Source: Pseudomonas sp. GM79
Lineage (GTDB): Bacteria; Pseudomonadota; Gammaproteobacteria; Pseudomonadales; Pseudomonadaceae
Reading direction: 5' to 3'
DNA: 64,000 bases
Assembly: GCF_000282495.1 (NCBI RefSeq)
Contig: NZ_AKJE01000095.1
Span: forward strand, 1-64,000
Shown here: one piece after another, positions 50,880 through 59,446 of the stretch
How the letters are laid out: every line of letters begins with the position of its first letter
Numbering within the stretch: the stretch's first letter is position 1
Made by a program: the position numbers and the translations under genes
Notes under the pieces: model-generated
The model's input: the letters and a program-made list of their open reading frames with translations, nothing else
Told to the model about the DNA's origin: nothing
Databases searched by the model: none

Positions 50880-51075
50880 ATGCAATCCGTTAATCCATAC
50901 CAGTGGCGATGCCGGCATTATACGGAGCGGCCCGGTCGCGGCCAGCCCCAGCATCAATTACCGACACTTGTAGGAAGAAGACCAAGAAAACCGAGGAAAA
51001 TGCCCATAACGTGACTGGAAAAGTCTTTGCGCTCGGTTAACATGCGCGCCAACTAACCGCTATCAAGGCCGTGCC

Positions 51076-53199
51076 GTGTCTTTTGGCTTTCCCCGTGCTC
51101 GCTCGCCGCTGGTATTGGCGCTGATCTTCAGCTCGCCATTGCTGGCCGACGATCTGTTCCTCGACAATGATCCGCTGCCGCAAGTGCTGACCGCAACGCG
51201 CCTGAAGCAATCGCCTGCGGCCGTGCCGGGAAGCATGACGGTGATCGACAGTGAACTGATCAATGCCAGCGGCGCGCGGGATATCAGCGAGCTGCTGCGG
51301 CTGGTGCCGGGGATGATGGTCGGCAATATCAGCGGCAATCAGGCGGCGGTGAACTATCACGGCACCAATGCCAGTGAAGCGCGGCGCATGCAGGTGTTGA
51401 TCGACGGCCGCTCGGTGTACCGCGCCGGCCTGGCCACGGTGGACTGGAGTGATATTCCGGTGGCCATGGAAGACATCGAGCGCATCGAGGTTTTCCGTGG
51501 CCCGAACACCGTCAGCTACGGCGCCAACGCGCTGATGGCGGTGGTCAATATCATCACCCGCAAACCGGCCGACAGCCACGGCACGCGGCTGAAAATCACC
51601 CGTGGCCAGCGCGGTATCAATGATTTCTACGCTAGCCAGGGCATGGGTTGGGACAGCGGCGACTTGCGTCTGTCGTTGTCCGGGCAACAAGATGATGGCT
51701 TCGACTCGGATCGCACCGGCGCCGATTACCGCGACAGCCGTCGCTTGAACCGCTTCAGCCTCGCCGTCAGCCAGACGCTCAATGACAACCAGAGCATCGA
51801 CTGGCAACTGAATGCCAAGGACGGGACCAACCAGCGGCCCTATACCTACCGTCCGGTGTTCTCTGGGATTACCGCCGCCGGGAACAATTCCGACGTCATC
51901 GCCAAGGATTATGCCGGCTCGCTGCGTTGGAACCTGGACATCAATCCCGATCACAGCCTTTATGTTCAAGGCTCGGCGCAACACTGGGATCGCCAGCAAA
52001 CCTGGCGTGCCTGCGACGCCGAGGTCTCGTTCAGCCCGGAACTGACCCAACTTTGGCAGCTCAATCCCAATTACACCGAACGTCTGGCGCGCAACATCGC
52101 ACGTTTCGCCGGCCTCGGCGCGCCCCCCGGCACAGCGGCGGAACAAGCCCTGGCCAATCAGGTTCTGACGCAATGGCGAAACGGCGCCAGCAAAACGCTG
52201 TGCGGCGACATTGACCAGAGCGCCCGGGAATCACGCTATGACCTCGAACTGCAAGACACGCTCAGCCTGTCCGACAGTCTGCGGCTGGTCAGTGGCATGA
52301 ACTATCGTTACGACCGGGCAAATTCCGAGACCTACTTCAATGGCACGCTCGACGACACCACCTGGCGGGCGTTCGGCCAACTCGAGTGGCGCGCCACCGA
52401 ACACTGGTTGTTGCAGGGCGGTGCGATGTACGAAGACACGCAATTGACCGGCAACTCGCTGACCCCGCGGGTGGCGGTCAATTACCTGATCAACCCGCGC
52501 CACGGCTTGCGCGCGGTGTATTCGGAAGCCATCCGTTCGCCGGACATGTTCGAGAACAACGTGAACTGGAGTTATCAGGTGACCAACCTGAAGCCCAGTG
52601 CCTACGGCCAGTCCAGCGCCCGCTATTTCGTCAAGACCCGTGGCCCGGGCGACCTCGAACAAGAACGCATGCGCTCTCGGGAATTAGGCTACAACGGCTA
52701 CTTCGCAGAGTGGGGGCTGGCGGTCGATGTGAAGCTGTTCTACGACGAAATCACCGGCATGATCAGCGAACCACTGCGCAACAACCAGTACATCGCCAGC
52801 AACTCGAACAGCTCGCGCTTCACCGGGACTGAAACCCAACTGGATTGGCGCGTCAGCAGCACCGATCGTTTGCGCCTGACCTATGCCTATGTCGATGCCG
52901 AAGCCAGCAACCCGCTGGATGCACAACAGACTGCGCGCAACAGCGGCTCCGCCGGTTGGCTACGCAGCTGGGGCCAAGGCTGGAACAGCGCGCTCTTCTA
53001 CTATGGTGCCGATGCCCTCAATGGGTATCGCTTCGAACGGGTCGACACCCGCATCGCCAAACGCATCGGTTTGGGCAAAGCCAATCTGGAGCTGGCCGGG
53101 GTCCTCCAGCAACGCCTCGACAATCAGCCCACCACTTTCGTCGACAACAACTACGACGATCGCCGAGTGCTCTACTTCAGCGCGGAGCTGGAGTTCTAA
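51076..53199 (+). CDS. TonB-dependent outer-membrane receptor
   Basis: A 707-residue TonB-dependent receptor: signal peptide (SPLVLALIFSSPLLADD), TonB box region near LPQVLTATR, plug domain (residues ~40-165: ASGARDISELLRLVPGMMVG, IERIEVFRGPNTVSYGANALMAVVNIITR) and a beta-barrel ending in the aromatic RRVLYFSAELEF, as outer-membrane proteins should. The plug resembles receptors for metal chelates or cobalamin (BtuB-like); ligand unknown. The start is GTG with AAGG upstream. The next gene starts one base after its stop, so receptor and binding protein are one unit. Confidence 0.93.
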   Translation: MSFGFPRARSPLVLALIFSSPLLADDLFLDNDPLPQVLTATRLKQSPAAVPGSMTVIDSELINASGARDISELLRLVPGMMVGNISGNQAAVNYHGTNASEARRMQVLIDGRSVYRAGLATVDWSDIPVAMEDIERIEVFRGPNTVSYGANALMAVVNIITRKPADSHGTRLKITRGQRGINDFYASQGMGWDSGDLRLSLSGQQDDGFDSDRTGADYRDSRRLNRFSLAVSQTLNDNQSIDWQLNAKDGTNQRPYTYRPVFSGITAAGNNSDVIAKDYAGSLRWNLDINPDHSLYVQGSAQHWDRQQTWRACDAEVSFSPELTQLWQLNPNYTERLARNIARFAGLGAPPGTAAEQALANQVLTQWRNGASKTLCGDIDQSARESRYDLELQDTLSLSDSLRLVSGMNYRYDRANSETYFNGTLDDTTWRAFGQLEWRATEHWLLQGGAMYEDTQLTGNSLTPRVAVNYLINPRHGLRAVYSEAIRSPDMFENNVNWSYQVTNLKPSAYGQSSARYFVKTRGPGDLEQERMRSRELGYNGYFAEWGLAVDVKLFYDEITGMISEPLRNNQYIASNSNSSRFTGTETQLDWRVSSTDRLRLTYAYVDAEASNPLDAQQTARNSGSAGWLRSWGQGWNSALFYYGADALNGYRFERVDTRIAKRIGLGKANLELAGVLQQRLDNQPTTFVDNNYDDRRVLYFSAELEF

Positions 53200-53200
53200 G

Positions 53201-54133
53201 ATGCAACATCGCCCGTCACCGAAGACGCCAACCCTTGGCCGCCTGCTGGCGGGGTTGTGCCTGGTGTTTATCGGGCTGCTGTGCAGTCTGCCGGCACGGG
53301 CCGCCGACATTCTGCTGACTGGCGCCGAGGACAATCCCGGCGTGCAGTCTTTCGTTCAAGCCCTCAGCGAGTTGCGCCCCACCGACAATGTGCGCTTCCA
53401 GCCTGTCGCCAGCCTGCCGGCGCCAGGCCAATTGCCCGTCGGCACCCGCCTGGTGCTACTCGACTTGCCCAGCCTCGACTGGCGCTTGCAAGACGCCCAA
53501 GGCCCGGCGACGCTGGTGTTGCGCATCAGTCGTTTGCAAGCCCATCAACGCTTGGGCAATGACCTGCCATCGCACCTGAGCCTGCTCTGGAGCGATCCGC
53601 CGCTGCACCGACAGTTGCGCCTGACCCGACTGCTCCTGCCTGAGGCCCGCCGGGTCGGTGTGCTTTTCGACAGCCACAGCGAATTCCTTTTGAAAGAACT
53701 GCGTCAGGCTGCCCTGCCCTTGGGCCTTGAAGTGGTCACCGAGCGTTGGGATAACACCCATGACAGCCGCCCCTTACAGGCCCTGCTGAAAAACAGTGAC
53801 GTGCTGTTGGGCCTGGACGACCCTGATCTGTACAACCCGAAAACCGTGAAAAACTTGCTGCTCAGCAGCTATGCCCGGCAACTGGCGTTGATCGGTCCCA
53901 ACGCAGCCTTTGTCAGGGCCGGTAGCCTGGCCAGTACTTACAGCGACCAGAACGATTGGCTGAAGATTCTCGACGAACTGCTCGACCGCCCCTCGAGCAC
54001 CTGGCCACGCGCACTTTATCCGCAACACTTCAAGGTCTTAAGCAACCCGCAAGTGGCTCGTTCACTGAGTATTGAACCGATGAATGAAGCCTCTGTCGCA
54101 ACACAGCTGGCCGAAGGAGAACGCCGCCCATGA
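53201..54133 (+). CDS. Periplasmic binding-like protein (ABC substrate-binding type)
   Basis: A 310-residue secreted protein: basic start, hydrophobic signal (LLAGLCLVFIGLLCSLPARAAD), then an alpha/beta body that looks like the ABC-sugar/unknown substrate-binding group (PEARRVGVLFDSHSEFLLKEL, LKNSDVLLGLDDPDLYNPKTVKNLLLSSYARQLALIGPNAAFVRAGSLASTYSD, quoted here only as KNSDVLLGLDDPDLYNP). No ABC permease or ATPase is nearby. It is sandwiched between a TonB receptor and a hybrid kinase, overlapping the kinase start by four bases, so a sensor role is likelier than transport. Confidence 0.82.
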   Translation: MQHRPSPKTPTLGRLLAGLCLVFIGLLCSLPARAADILLTGAEDNPGVQSFVQALSELRPTDNVRFQPVASLPAPGQLPVGTRLVLLDLPSLDWRLQDAQGPATLVLRISRLQAHQRLGNDLPSHLSLLWSDPPLHRQLRLTRLLLPEARRVGVLFDSHSEFLLKELRQAALPLGLEVVTERWDNTHDSRPLQALLKNSDVLLGLDDPDLYNPKTVKNLLLSSYARQLALIGPNAAFVRAGSLASTYSDQNDWLKILDELLDRPSSTWPRALYPQHFKVLSNPQVARSLSIEPMNEASVATQLAEGERRP

Positions 54134-56031
54134 CCTTCCGTCGCGGTTGGGACATAAATACCCGCACCCAGATCATCAGCCTCGGCCCGGCCCTGTTGCT
54201 GACCTTGCTGCTGATCAGTTTTTTTACCTTCGTGCGAATCCAGGACCTGCGCCAGGAACTCAATCACACCGGTCAGCTGATCGCCAATCAACTGGCGCCG
54301 GCCACCGAATACGGAGTGATTTCAGGCAACAACGAGGTGCTCGAAAGTTTGCTCAAGGCCACCCTGGCCACACCCAACGTACGCTTTCTGGAAGTACAGG
54401 ACAGCGCCAACCGGATTCTGGTGTATGTCGAGCAACCGTCGGAAGCACACAACCGCTCGCATCAAGTCGAAGTGTTCCAGGCGCCGGTGCGCCTGCAACG
54501 CATCGCGCTCAACAATGACTTTTTCCAGAACAGTCGTACCGTTGCCAGTGCACCGGGCGAGGATTATCTGGGCCGGGTGATCGTCGGCCTGTCCAATGAC
54601 GCGTTCAACCAGCGCCAGCAGGAAATCCTCTTCAAGGCCGGGATCCTCGCCTTGTTCGCTCTGCTGTTTACATTTCTGCTGGCCCGGCGCCTGGCCAGCA
54701 GCCTGTCTCAACCGATCCACGACATCGGCAATGCGGTCAAGGCGATCCAGGAAGGCGACTACAAAACGCCCCTGCCGATTGTCGACGACACCGAACTGGG
54801 CGCCCTGTCGCAACACATCAACAACCTTGCCCAGGGCCTTGAGCAAGCCAGTCGTGAACAGCATCAGGCCATGGCGCAATTGATCCAGACCCGCGAAGAA
54901 GCGGAAAAGGCCAACAATGCCAAATCCGATTTCCTGGCGATGATGAGTCACGAGTTGCGCACGCCGATGAATGGCGTGCTGGGCATGCTGCAACTGCTGG
55001 AAACCACTGAGATGACCGAGGAGCAGATCGAATACGCGGCGCTGGCCTCCGAATCCACCGAACACCTGCTCAAAGTGATCAATGACATTCTCGATTTCTC
55101 GCGCATCGAGCGCTCGGAACTGGAGCTGGAACATATTCCGTTCAACCTCGCAGACCTGATCAGCAGCTGCGCCCAGTCGTTCCAGCACAGCGCGGTGCAA
55201 CGCGGGCTAGACATGCAACTGCGGATCCCCGAAGACATGCGCCCCCTTCAGGTTCAGGGCGATCCAACGCGAATCCGGCAGATTCTGGTCAATCTGGTGG
55301 GCAACGCGCTGAAGTTCACCGAACGGGGCCGCGTCACGATCGAACCGCAGTGGCAGTCCCTGGATCATGAACTGCTGTGGTTCACCTGCACCGTACGCGA
55401 CAGCGGAATCGGCATCCCGCCCGCTAGCCTGGAGTTGATGTTCAACGCGTTCCAGCAGGCCGACAGTTCTATTTCAAGACGTTACGGCGGAACCGGGCTG
55501 GGGTTGCCGATTGCCCGCACCCTGGCTGAGCGGATGGGTGGCACCTTGCGCGCGCAGAGCGAAGAAGGCGTTGGCTCGGCGTTCACCCTGGAAATCCCTT
55601 TGGCGCTGTATAAGCAGCCACTACCGGTGCTAACCCCGCGAGGGCATACCGGCGATGACCACGGCGAAGGCCGCAATGTGCTGCTGGTGGAGGACAACCC
55701 GGTCAACCGCACTGTTGTCGAAGCAATGTTGCGCAGTCTGGGCTTTACTGTCAGCGTCGTCACCGACGGTGCACAAGCAGTACGCAGTGCCGAGAATCTG
55801 ACTTTCGAAGCGATTCTGATGGACTGCCGACTGCCGGTCATCGACGGCTACGAGGCCACCCGACAGATTCGTCGATTGCCCGGCTGCGCTGATGTGCCGA
55901 TCATCGCCCTGACGGCCAATGCGTTGCAGGGTGATCGCGAAGCCTGTTTATCGGCGGGTATGAACGATTACCTGGCCAAGCCCTTCAAACGCACTGATCT
56001 GCAGCAAATTCTGCAGCGGTGGGTGCAGTAG
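54130..56031 (+). CDS. Hybrid sensor histidine kinase, BarA/PA1611-like
   Basis: A 633-residue inner-membrane kinase: helix 1 (about 16-35), periplasmic domain, helix 2 (about 170-190), HAMP, HisKA with H274 (AMMSHELRTPMNGVLGML), HATPase (NLVGNALKFTERG, DSGIGIP, GGTGLGLPIARTLAERMGG) and a C-terminal receiver with D565 (ILMDCRLPVIDGYEATR). No Hpt domain. In P. aeruginosa a hybrid kinase gene (PA1611, reported to act on RetS) lies next to fabAB, so this is probably its counterpart; that is recall-based. Translationally coupled to the binding-like gene upstream. Confidence 0.92.
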   Translation: MTFRRGWDINTRTQIISLGPALLLTLLLISFFTFVRIQDLRQELNHTGQLIANQLAPATEYGVISGNNEVLESLLKATLATPNVRFLEVQDSANRILVYVEQPSEAHNRSHQVEVFQAPVRLQRIALNNDFFQNSRTVASAPGEDYLGRVIVGLSNDAFNQRQQEILFKAGILALFALLFTFLLARRLASSLSQPIHDIGNAVKAIQEGDYKTPLPIVDDTELGALSQHINNLAQGLEQASREQHQAMAQLIQTREEAEKANNAKSDFLAMMSHELRTPMNGVLGMLQLLETTEMTEEQIEYAALASESTEHLLKVINDILDFSRIERSELELEHIPFNLADLISSCAQSFQHSAVQRGLDMQLRIPEDMRPLQVQGDPTRIRQILVNLVGNALKFTERGRVTIEPQWQSLDHELLWFTCTVRDSGIGIPPASLELMFNAFQQADSSISRRYGGTGLGLPIARTLAERMGGTLRAQSEEGVGSAFTLEIPLALYKQPLPVLTPRGHTGDDHGEGRNVLLVEDNPVNRTVVEAMLRSLGFTVSVVTDGAQAVRSAENLTFEAILMDCRLPVIDGYEATRQIRRLPGCADVPIIALTANALQGDREACLSAGMNDYLAKPFKRTDLQQILQRWVQ

Positions 56032-56129
56032 AACAGGCCATTCGGCTATCTGCGACTGGCGTGAACGACGAAAGTGCGGCAGTCTTAGGCACCCGAACAG
56101 GCCCGAAAAGGGGCTTGAATAATAATTTC

Positions 56130-56147
56130 AGTGCACAAGTGTACATT
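56130..56147. promoter_or_regulatory. Candidate DesT-type operator upstream of fabA
   Basis: AGTGCACAAGTGTACATT is an 18-base imperfect palindrome (symmetry broken at a few positions), of the form AGTGNAC...GTNNACT bound by the TetR-family unsaturated-fatty-acid regulator DesT, which controls fabAB in P. aeruginosa. It lies 131 bases before the fabA start. AATAAT just upstream could be a -10 element. Inferred only. Confidence 0.35.
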
Positions 56148-56278
56148 CATGTCCTTGGTGCTGTGACTTTCACCACAACGCAATAGTCTATGAGTAGGCT
56201 GCTGACTCGAGGCATGAACGCTTCGATCGGCCGGGAAGATTCGCCCCACCCTGCCGCATGGACTATTGAGGAGCTCGC

Positions 56279-56794
56279 ATGACCAAACAAAACGCCTTTA
56301 CTCGGGAAGACCTGCTGCGCTGCAGTCGCGGTGAGCTGTTCGGCCCAGGTAACGCGCAACTGCCCGCCCCGAACATGCTGATGGTCGATCGCATCACCTT
56401 GATCAGCGAAGAAGGTGGCAAGTACGGCAAAGGTGAATTGGTCGCCGAGCTGGATATCACTCCGGACCTGTGGTTTTTCGCCTGCCACTTCGAAGGTGAT
56501 CCGGTGATGCCGGGCTGCCTGGGCCTCGACGCCATGTGGCAACTGGTCGGCTTCTTCCTCGGCTGGCAAGGCCTGCCGGGCCGCGGTCGCGCCCTGGGTT
56601 CTGGCGAAGTAAAATTCTTTGGCCAGGTACTGCCAACCGCCAAGAAAGTCACCTATAACATCCATATCAAGCGCGTCCTGAAAGGCAAGCTGAACCTGGC
56701 CATTGCCGATGGTTCCGTGACCGTCGACGGCCGCGAAATCTATACTGCCGAAGGCCTTCGGGTCGGCGTTTTCACCTCCACTGACAACTTCTAA
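56279..56794 (+). CDS. fabA: 3-hydroxydecanoyl-ACP dehydratase/isomerase FabA
   Basis: FabA dehydrates 3-hydroxydecanoyl-ACP and isomerises the trans-2 to the cis-3 double bond, starting anaerobic unsaturated fatty acid synthesis. The 171-residue cytosolic protein has catalytic H70 and D84 (FACHFEGDPVMPGCLGLDAM). GAGGAGCTCGC is the ribosome binding site. It is followed 12 bases later by fabB, the partner synthase that elongates the cis-3-decenoyl product. Confidence 0.98.
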   Translation: MTKQNAFTREDLLRCSRGELFGPGNAQLPAPNMLMVDRITLISEEGGKYGKGELVAELDITPDLWFFACHFEGDPVMPGCLGLDAMWQLVGFFLGWQGLPGRGRALGSGEVKFFGQVLPTAKKVTYNIHIKRVLKGKLNLAIADGSVTVDGREIYTAEGLRVGVFTSTDNF

Positions 56795-56805
56795 GGGTTA
56801 TCCGC

Positions 56806-58023
56806 ATGCGCCGCGTCGTTATCACTGGTCTGGGCATCGTTTCGTGCCTGGGCAATGACAAAGAGACCGTCTCCGCTAACCTGCGTGCAAGCCGCCCTGG
56901 CATCCGGTTCAACCCGGAATATGCTGAAATGGGTCTGCGTAGCCAGGTTTCCGGCTCCATTGACCTTCCCCTCGAAGAGCTGATCGATCGCAAGATCTAT
57001 CGCTTCGTCGGCCATGCGGCGGCTTACGCCTACCTGGCCATGAAAGATGCCATCGCAGACTCCGGCCTGACCGAAGAGCAGGTTTCCAACGTGCGTACCG
57101 GCCTGATCGCCGGTTCCGGTGGCGCGTCAACCTTGAACCAGATGGAAGCGCTGGACATCCTGCGCGAGAAAGGCGTCAAACGCGTAGGCCCGTACCGCGT
57201 CACGCGGACCATGGGCAGCACCGTTTCGGCTTGCCTGGCGACGCCGTTCAAGATCAAGGGTGTGAATTACTCGATCTCCTCCGCGTGCGCCACCAGTGCT
57301 CACTGCATCGGTAACGCTGTGGAGCAGATCCAGCTGGGCAAGCAGGACATCGTGTTCGCCGGCGGCGGTGAAGAAGAACACTGGAGCCAATCGTTCCTGT
57401 TCGACGCCATGGGCGCCCTGTCCAGCCAGTACAACGAGACCCCGGAAAAAGCTTCCCGTGCCTACGACGCCAAGCGTGACGGTTTCGTCATCGCCGGCGG
57501 TGGCGGTATGGTCGTGGTCGAAGAGCTGGAACACGCTCTGGCCCGCGGCGCGAAAATCTACGCGGAAATCGTTGGCTACGGCGCGACCTCCGACGGCTAC
57601 GACATGGTCGCCCCAAGCGGCGAAGGCGCCATTCGCTGCATGCAGATGGCCATGGCCACCGTCGACACTCCGATCGACTACCTGAACACCCACGGCACCT
57701 CGACTCCGGTCGGCGACGTCATGGAAATGAAAGGTGTGCGTGAAGTGTTCGGCGACAAGGCTCCGGCCATCAGCTCCACCAAGAGCCTGTCGGGTCACTC
57801 CCTGGGCGCCGCCGGCGTTCACGAAGCGATCTACTGCCTGCTGATGATGGAAGGCAACTTCATGGCGGGTTCCGCCAACATCGACGAACTGGACCCGGAA
57901 GTGGCAGACATGCCAATCCTGACCAAGACTCGCGAAGACGCCACCATCAACACGGTGATGAGCAACAGCTTCGGCTTTGGTGGCACCAATGCCACGCTGG
58001 TACTGAAGCGCTGGCAGGCGTAA
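56806..58023 (+). CDS. fabB: 3-oxoacyl-ACP synthase I FabB
   Basis: FabB condenses malonyl-ACP with unsaturated acyl-ACP, the step that channels FabA's product. The 405-residue protein has the KAS active-site cysteine at about residue 161 (SISSACATSAHCIG) and the histidines in NTHGTSTPVGD and KSLSGHSLGAAG. Ends FGFGGTNATLVLKRW. It is in operon with fabA. Its TAA stop codon lies in the left arm of a family-2 palindrome. Confidence 0.98.
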   Translation: MRRVVITGLGIVSCLGNDKETVSANLRASRPGIRFNPEYAEMGLRSQVSGSIDLPLEELIDRKIYRFVGHAAAYAYLAMKDAIADSGLTEEQVSNVRTGLIAGSGGASTLNQMEALDILREKGVKRVGPYRVTRTMGSTVSACLATPFKIKGVNYSISSACATSAHCIGNAVEQIQLGKQDIVFAGGGEEEHWSQSFLFDAMGALSSQYNETPEKASRAYDAKRDGFVIAGGGGMVVVEELEHALARGAKIYAEIVGYGATSDGYDMVAPSGEGAIRCMQMAMATVDTPIDYLNTHGTSTPVGDVMEMKGVREVFGDKAPAISSTKSLSGHSLGAAGVHEAIYCLLMMEGNFMAGSANIDELDPEVADMPILTKTREDATINTVMSNSFGFGGTNATLVLKRWQA

Positions 58024-58103
58024 GAGCTGCCGCAGGCTGCGATCTTTTGATCTTTAGCGCCCGTTAAGACGCTGAAAAGATCGCAGGCTTCGCCAGCTCT
58101 TAC
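58021..58103. repeat. Palindromic repeat, family 2, overlapping the fabB stop
   Basis: GTAAGAGCTG...CTGCGATCTTTT at left and AAAAGATCGCAGG...CAGCTCTTAC at right, with imperfect pairing where CCGCAGG faces GCGAAGC. The left arm includes the fabB TAA. Confidence 0.85.
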
Positions 58104-58130
58104 AGGTTTCGCATAAACCTGATAGAGCCC

Positions 58131-58170
58131 ACACAAAAACGCCCCGACTGGTTCGGGGCGTTTTTGTGTG
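58131..58170 (+). terminator. Rho-independent terminator of fabAB
   Basis: ACAAAAACGCCCCGA and TCGGGGCGTTTTTGT form a strong stem with the T5 run on the 3' side and A5 on the 5' side, so it may act in both directions. Confidence 0.92.
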
Positions 58171-58201
58171 CGCTCGAATAATGGGGAAACACCACGATCC
58201 T

Positions 58202-58290
58202 TGTGGGAGCGGGCTTGCTCGCGAAAGCGGTGTGTCAGGCAAGATGTTGTCGGCTGACACTCCCTCTTCGCGAGCAAGCCCGCTCCCACA
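58202..58290. repeat. REPIN (family 1)
   Basis: Inverted pair of the GTGGGAGCGGGC unit downstream of the fabAB terminator. Apart from the family-2 palindrome, terminator and this REPIN, the 58024-58530 gap holds nothing I recognise; the last 240 bases must include the promoter of the 62-aa gene. Confidence 0.93.
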
Positions 58291-58530
58291 GGTTCAGCAG
58301 TGTTCAATCCATCGGGCTCAAGCTGCGTTTTCTGCCTTGTGAACATGAAACATTTGTCATGAAACTCAATGGCCTGCGACTGAATGTCGCGTATTTCGCG
58401 GGCTGCAGGACTTTTGCCGATTCTGCAAGAATGGGTTGCCGAACTCTGCCGTTTACTTAGCCAGCTAACAAAACATATAACGGAGGCCTGCACACGCCTT
58501 GCTGCAGATAACAGAGATTGGAGCTAGCAG

Positions 58531-58719
58531 ATGACTGTAAAAGTAACTGAACGCGACGATTCACATATGTCCCATGAAGGCATCGCCGCCGGTATCCGCA
58601 TCTGGGATGTACATCAACAAGACCTGTTGGTCGGGATGTTCCACTCCGAGACCGAAGCCCACAAATACAAGGCCGAACTTGAAACACTGGAGCAGCAGCG
58701 CGAAGCGCGTTCTGCATAA
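58531..58719 (+). CDS. Small hypothetical protein, 62 aa
   Basis: A 62-residue soluble protein: TVKVTERDDSHMSHEGIA, then IRIWDVHQQDLLVGMFHSETEAHKYKAELETLEQ. No signal or membrane segment. The hydrophobic/polar spacing suggests a small alpha/beta fold. AGATTGGAGCTAGCAG is a good ribosome binding site. It resembles a conserved Pseudomonas hypothetical protein; function unknown. Confidence 0.75.
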   Translation: MTVKVTERDDSHMSHEGIAAGIRIWDVHQQDLLVGMFHSETEAHKYKAELETLEQQREARSA

Positions 58720-58755
58720 TGACCGCAACGACTAACGCCTTTAACCAGTGAGAAA

Positions 58756-58870
58756 CTGTGGCGAGGGAGCTTGCTCCCGCTTGAGTGCGTAGCACTCACA
58801 AAAATCGGCAATTGCTGCCAGATTTTCAGGGCCGCTACGCAGCCCAACGCGAGCAAGCTCGCTCGCCACA
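58756..58870. repeat. Palindromic repeat, family 3 (CTGTGGCGAGGGAGC type)
   Basis: CTGTGGCGAGGGAGCTTGCT at left, with a diverged complement AGCAAGCTCGCTCGCCACA at right. It ends 5 bases before the stop codon of the DUF2058 gene. Confidence 0.85.
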
Positions 58871-58875
58871 AAGGT

Positions 58876-59418
58876 TTACCACATCAGATCGTCAGGAATC
58901 TGATAGGCCGCGTACGGATCGTCTTCGGTGCTGACTTCTTCTGTCTTCACATTCAGCTGCACGATGCGCTGTGGATCGCGCTCCTGAATCTTCAGGGCCG
59001 CTTCACGAGGGATCACTTCGTAACCGCCGGCATGATGCACGATCGCCAGCGAACCGCTGCTGAGCTTGTTGCGCATCAGGGTGTTGACGGAGATGCGCTT
59101 GACCTTCTTGTCGTCGACGAAGTTGTAGTAGTCCTCGGTGGTCAACTTGGGCAGGCGCGAGACTTCGATCAATTGCTTGACCTGGGCGGCGCGGGCCTTC
59201 GCTTCGGCTTTCTCCTGCTGCTGACGGTTCAGCTCCTGGTCGCGCTTGACCTTCTCGGCCATGGCTTCCTGAGCGGCACGCTGCTGGGAGTCATCGAGTT
59301 CAATCTGACCTTTGTGGGCCAGACGTTGCTGCTTCTGCTTCTCTTTGCCGACCTGTTTGGCCTGCTTTTGATTGACCAGCCCTGCTTTGAGCAACTGGTC
59401 GCGAAGGGAAAGGCTCAT
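58876..59418 (-). CDS. DUF2058 (YaiL-like) nucleoprotein
   Basis: A 180-residue basic, highly charged, coiled-coil protein (DUF2058, E. coli YaiL). The N-terminus MSLSLRDQLLKAGLVNQKQAK and the long Gln/Lys/Glu helix (about 20-85) are followed by a small C-terminal domain (SRLPKLTTEDYYNFVDDKKV, IVHHAGGYEVIPREAA). YaiL has been found with ribosome- or nucleoid-associated factions in E. coli but its role is unclear. It follows mazG by 28 bases. Confidence 0.93.
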   Translation of the reverse strand: MSLSLRDQLLKAGLVNQKQAKQVGKEKQKQQRLAHKGQIELDDSQQRAAQEAMAEKVKRDQELNRQQQEKAEAKARAAQVKQLIEVSRLPKLTTEDYYNFVDDKKVKRISVNTLMRNKLSSGSLAIVHHAGGYEVIPREAALKIQERDPQRIVQLNVKTEEVSTEDDPYAAYQIPDDLMW

Positions 59419-59446
59419 GGTGCTTATTTCTCACTTAGGCAACTGC

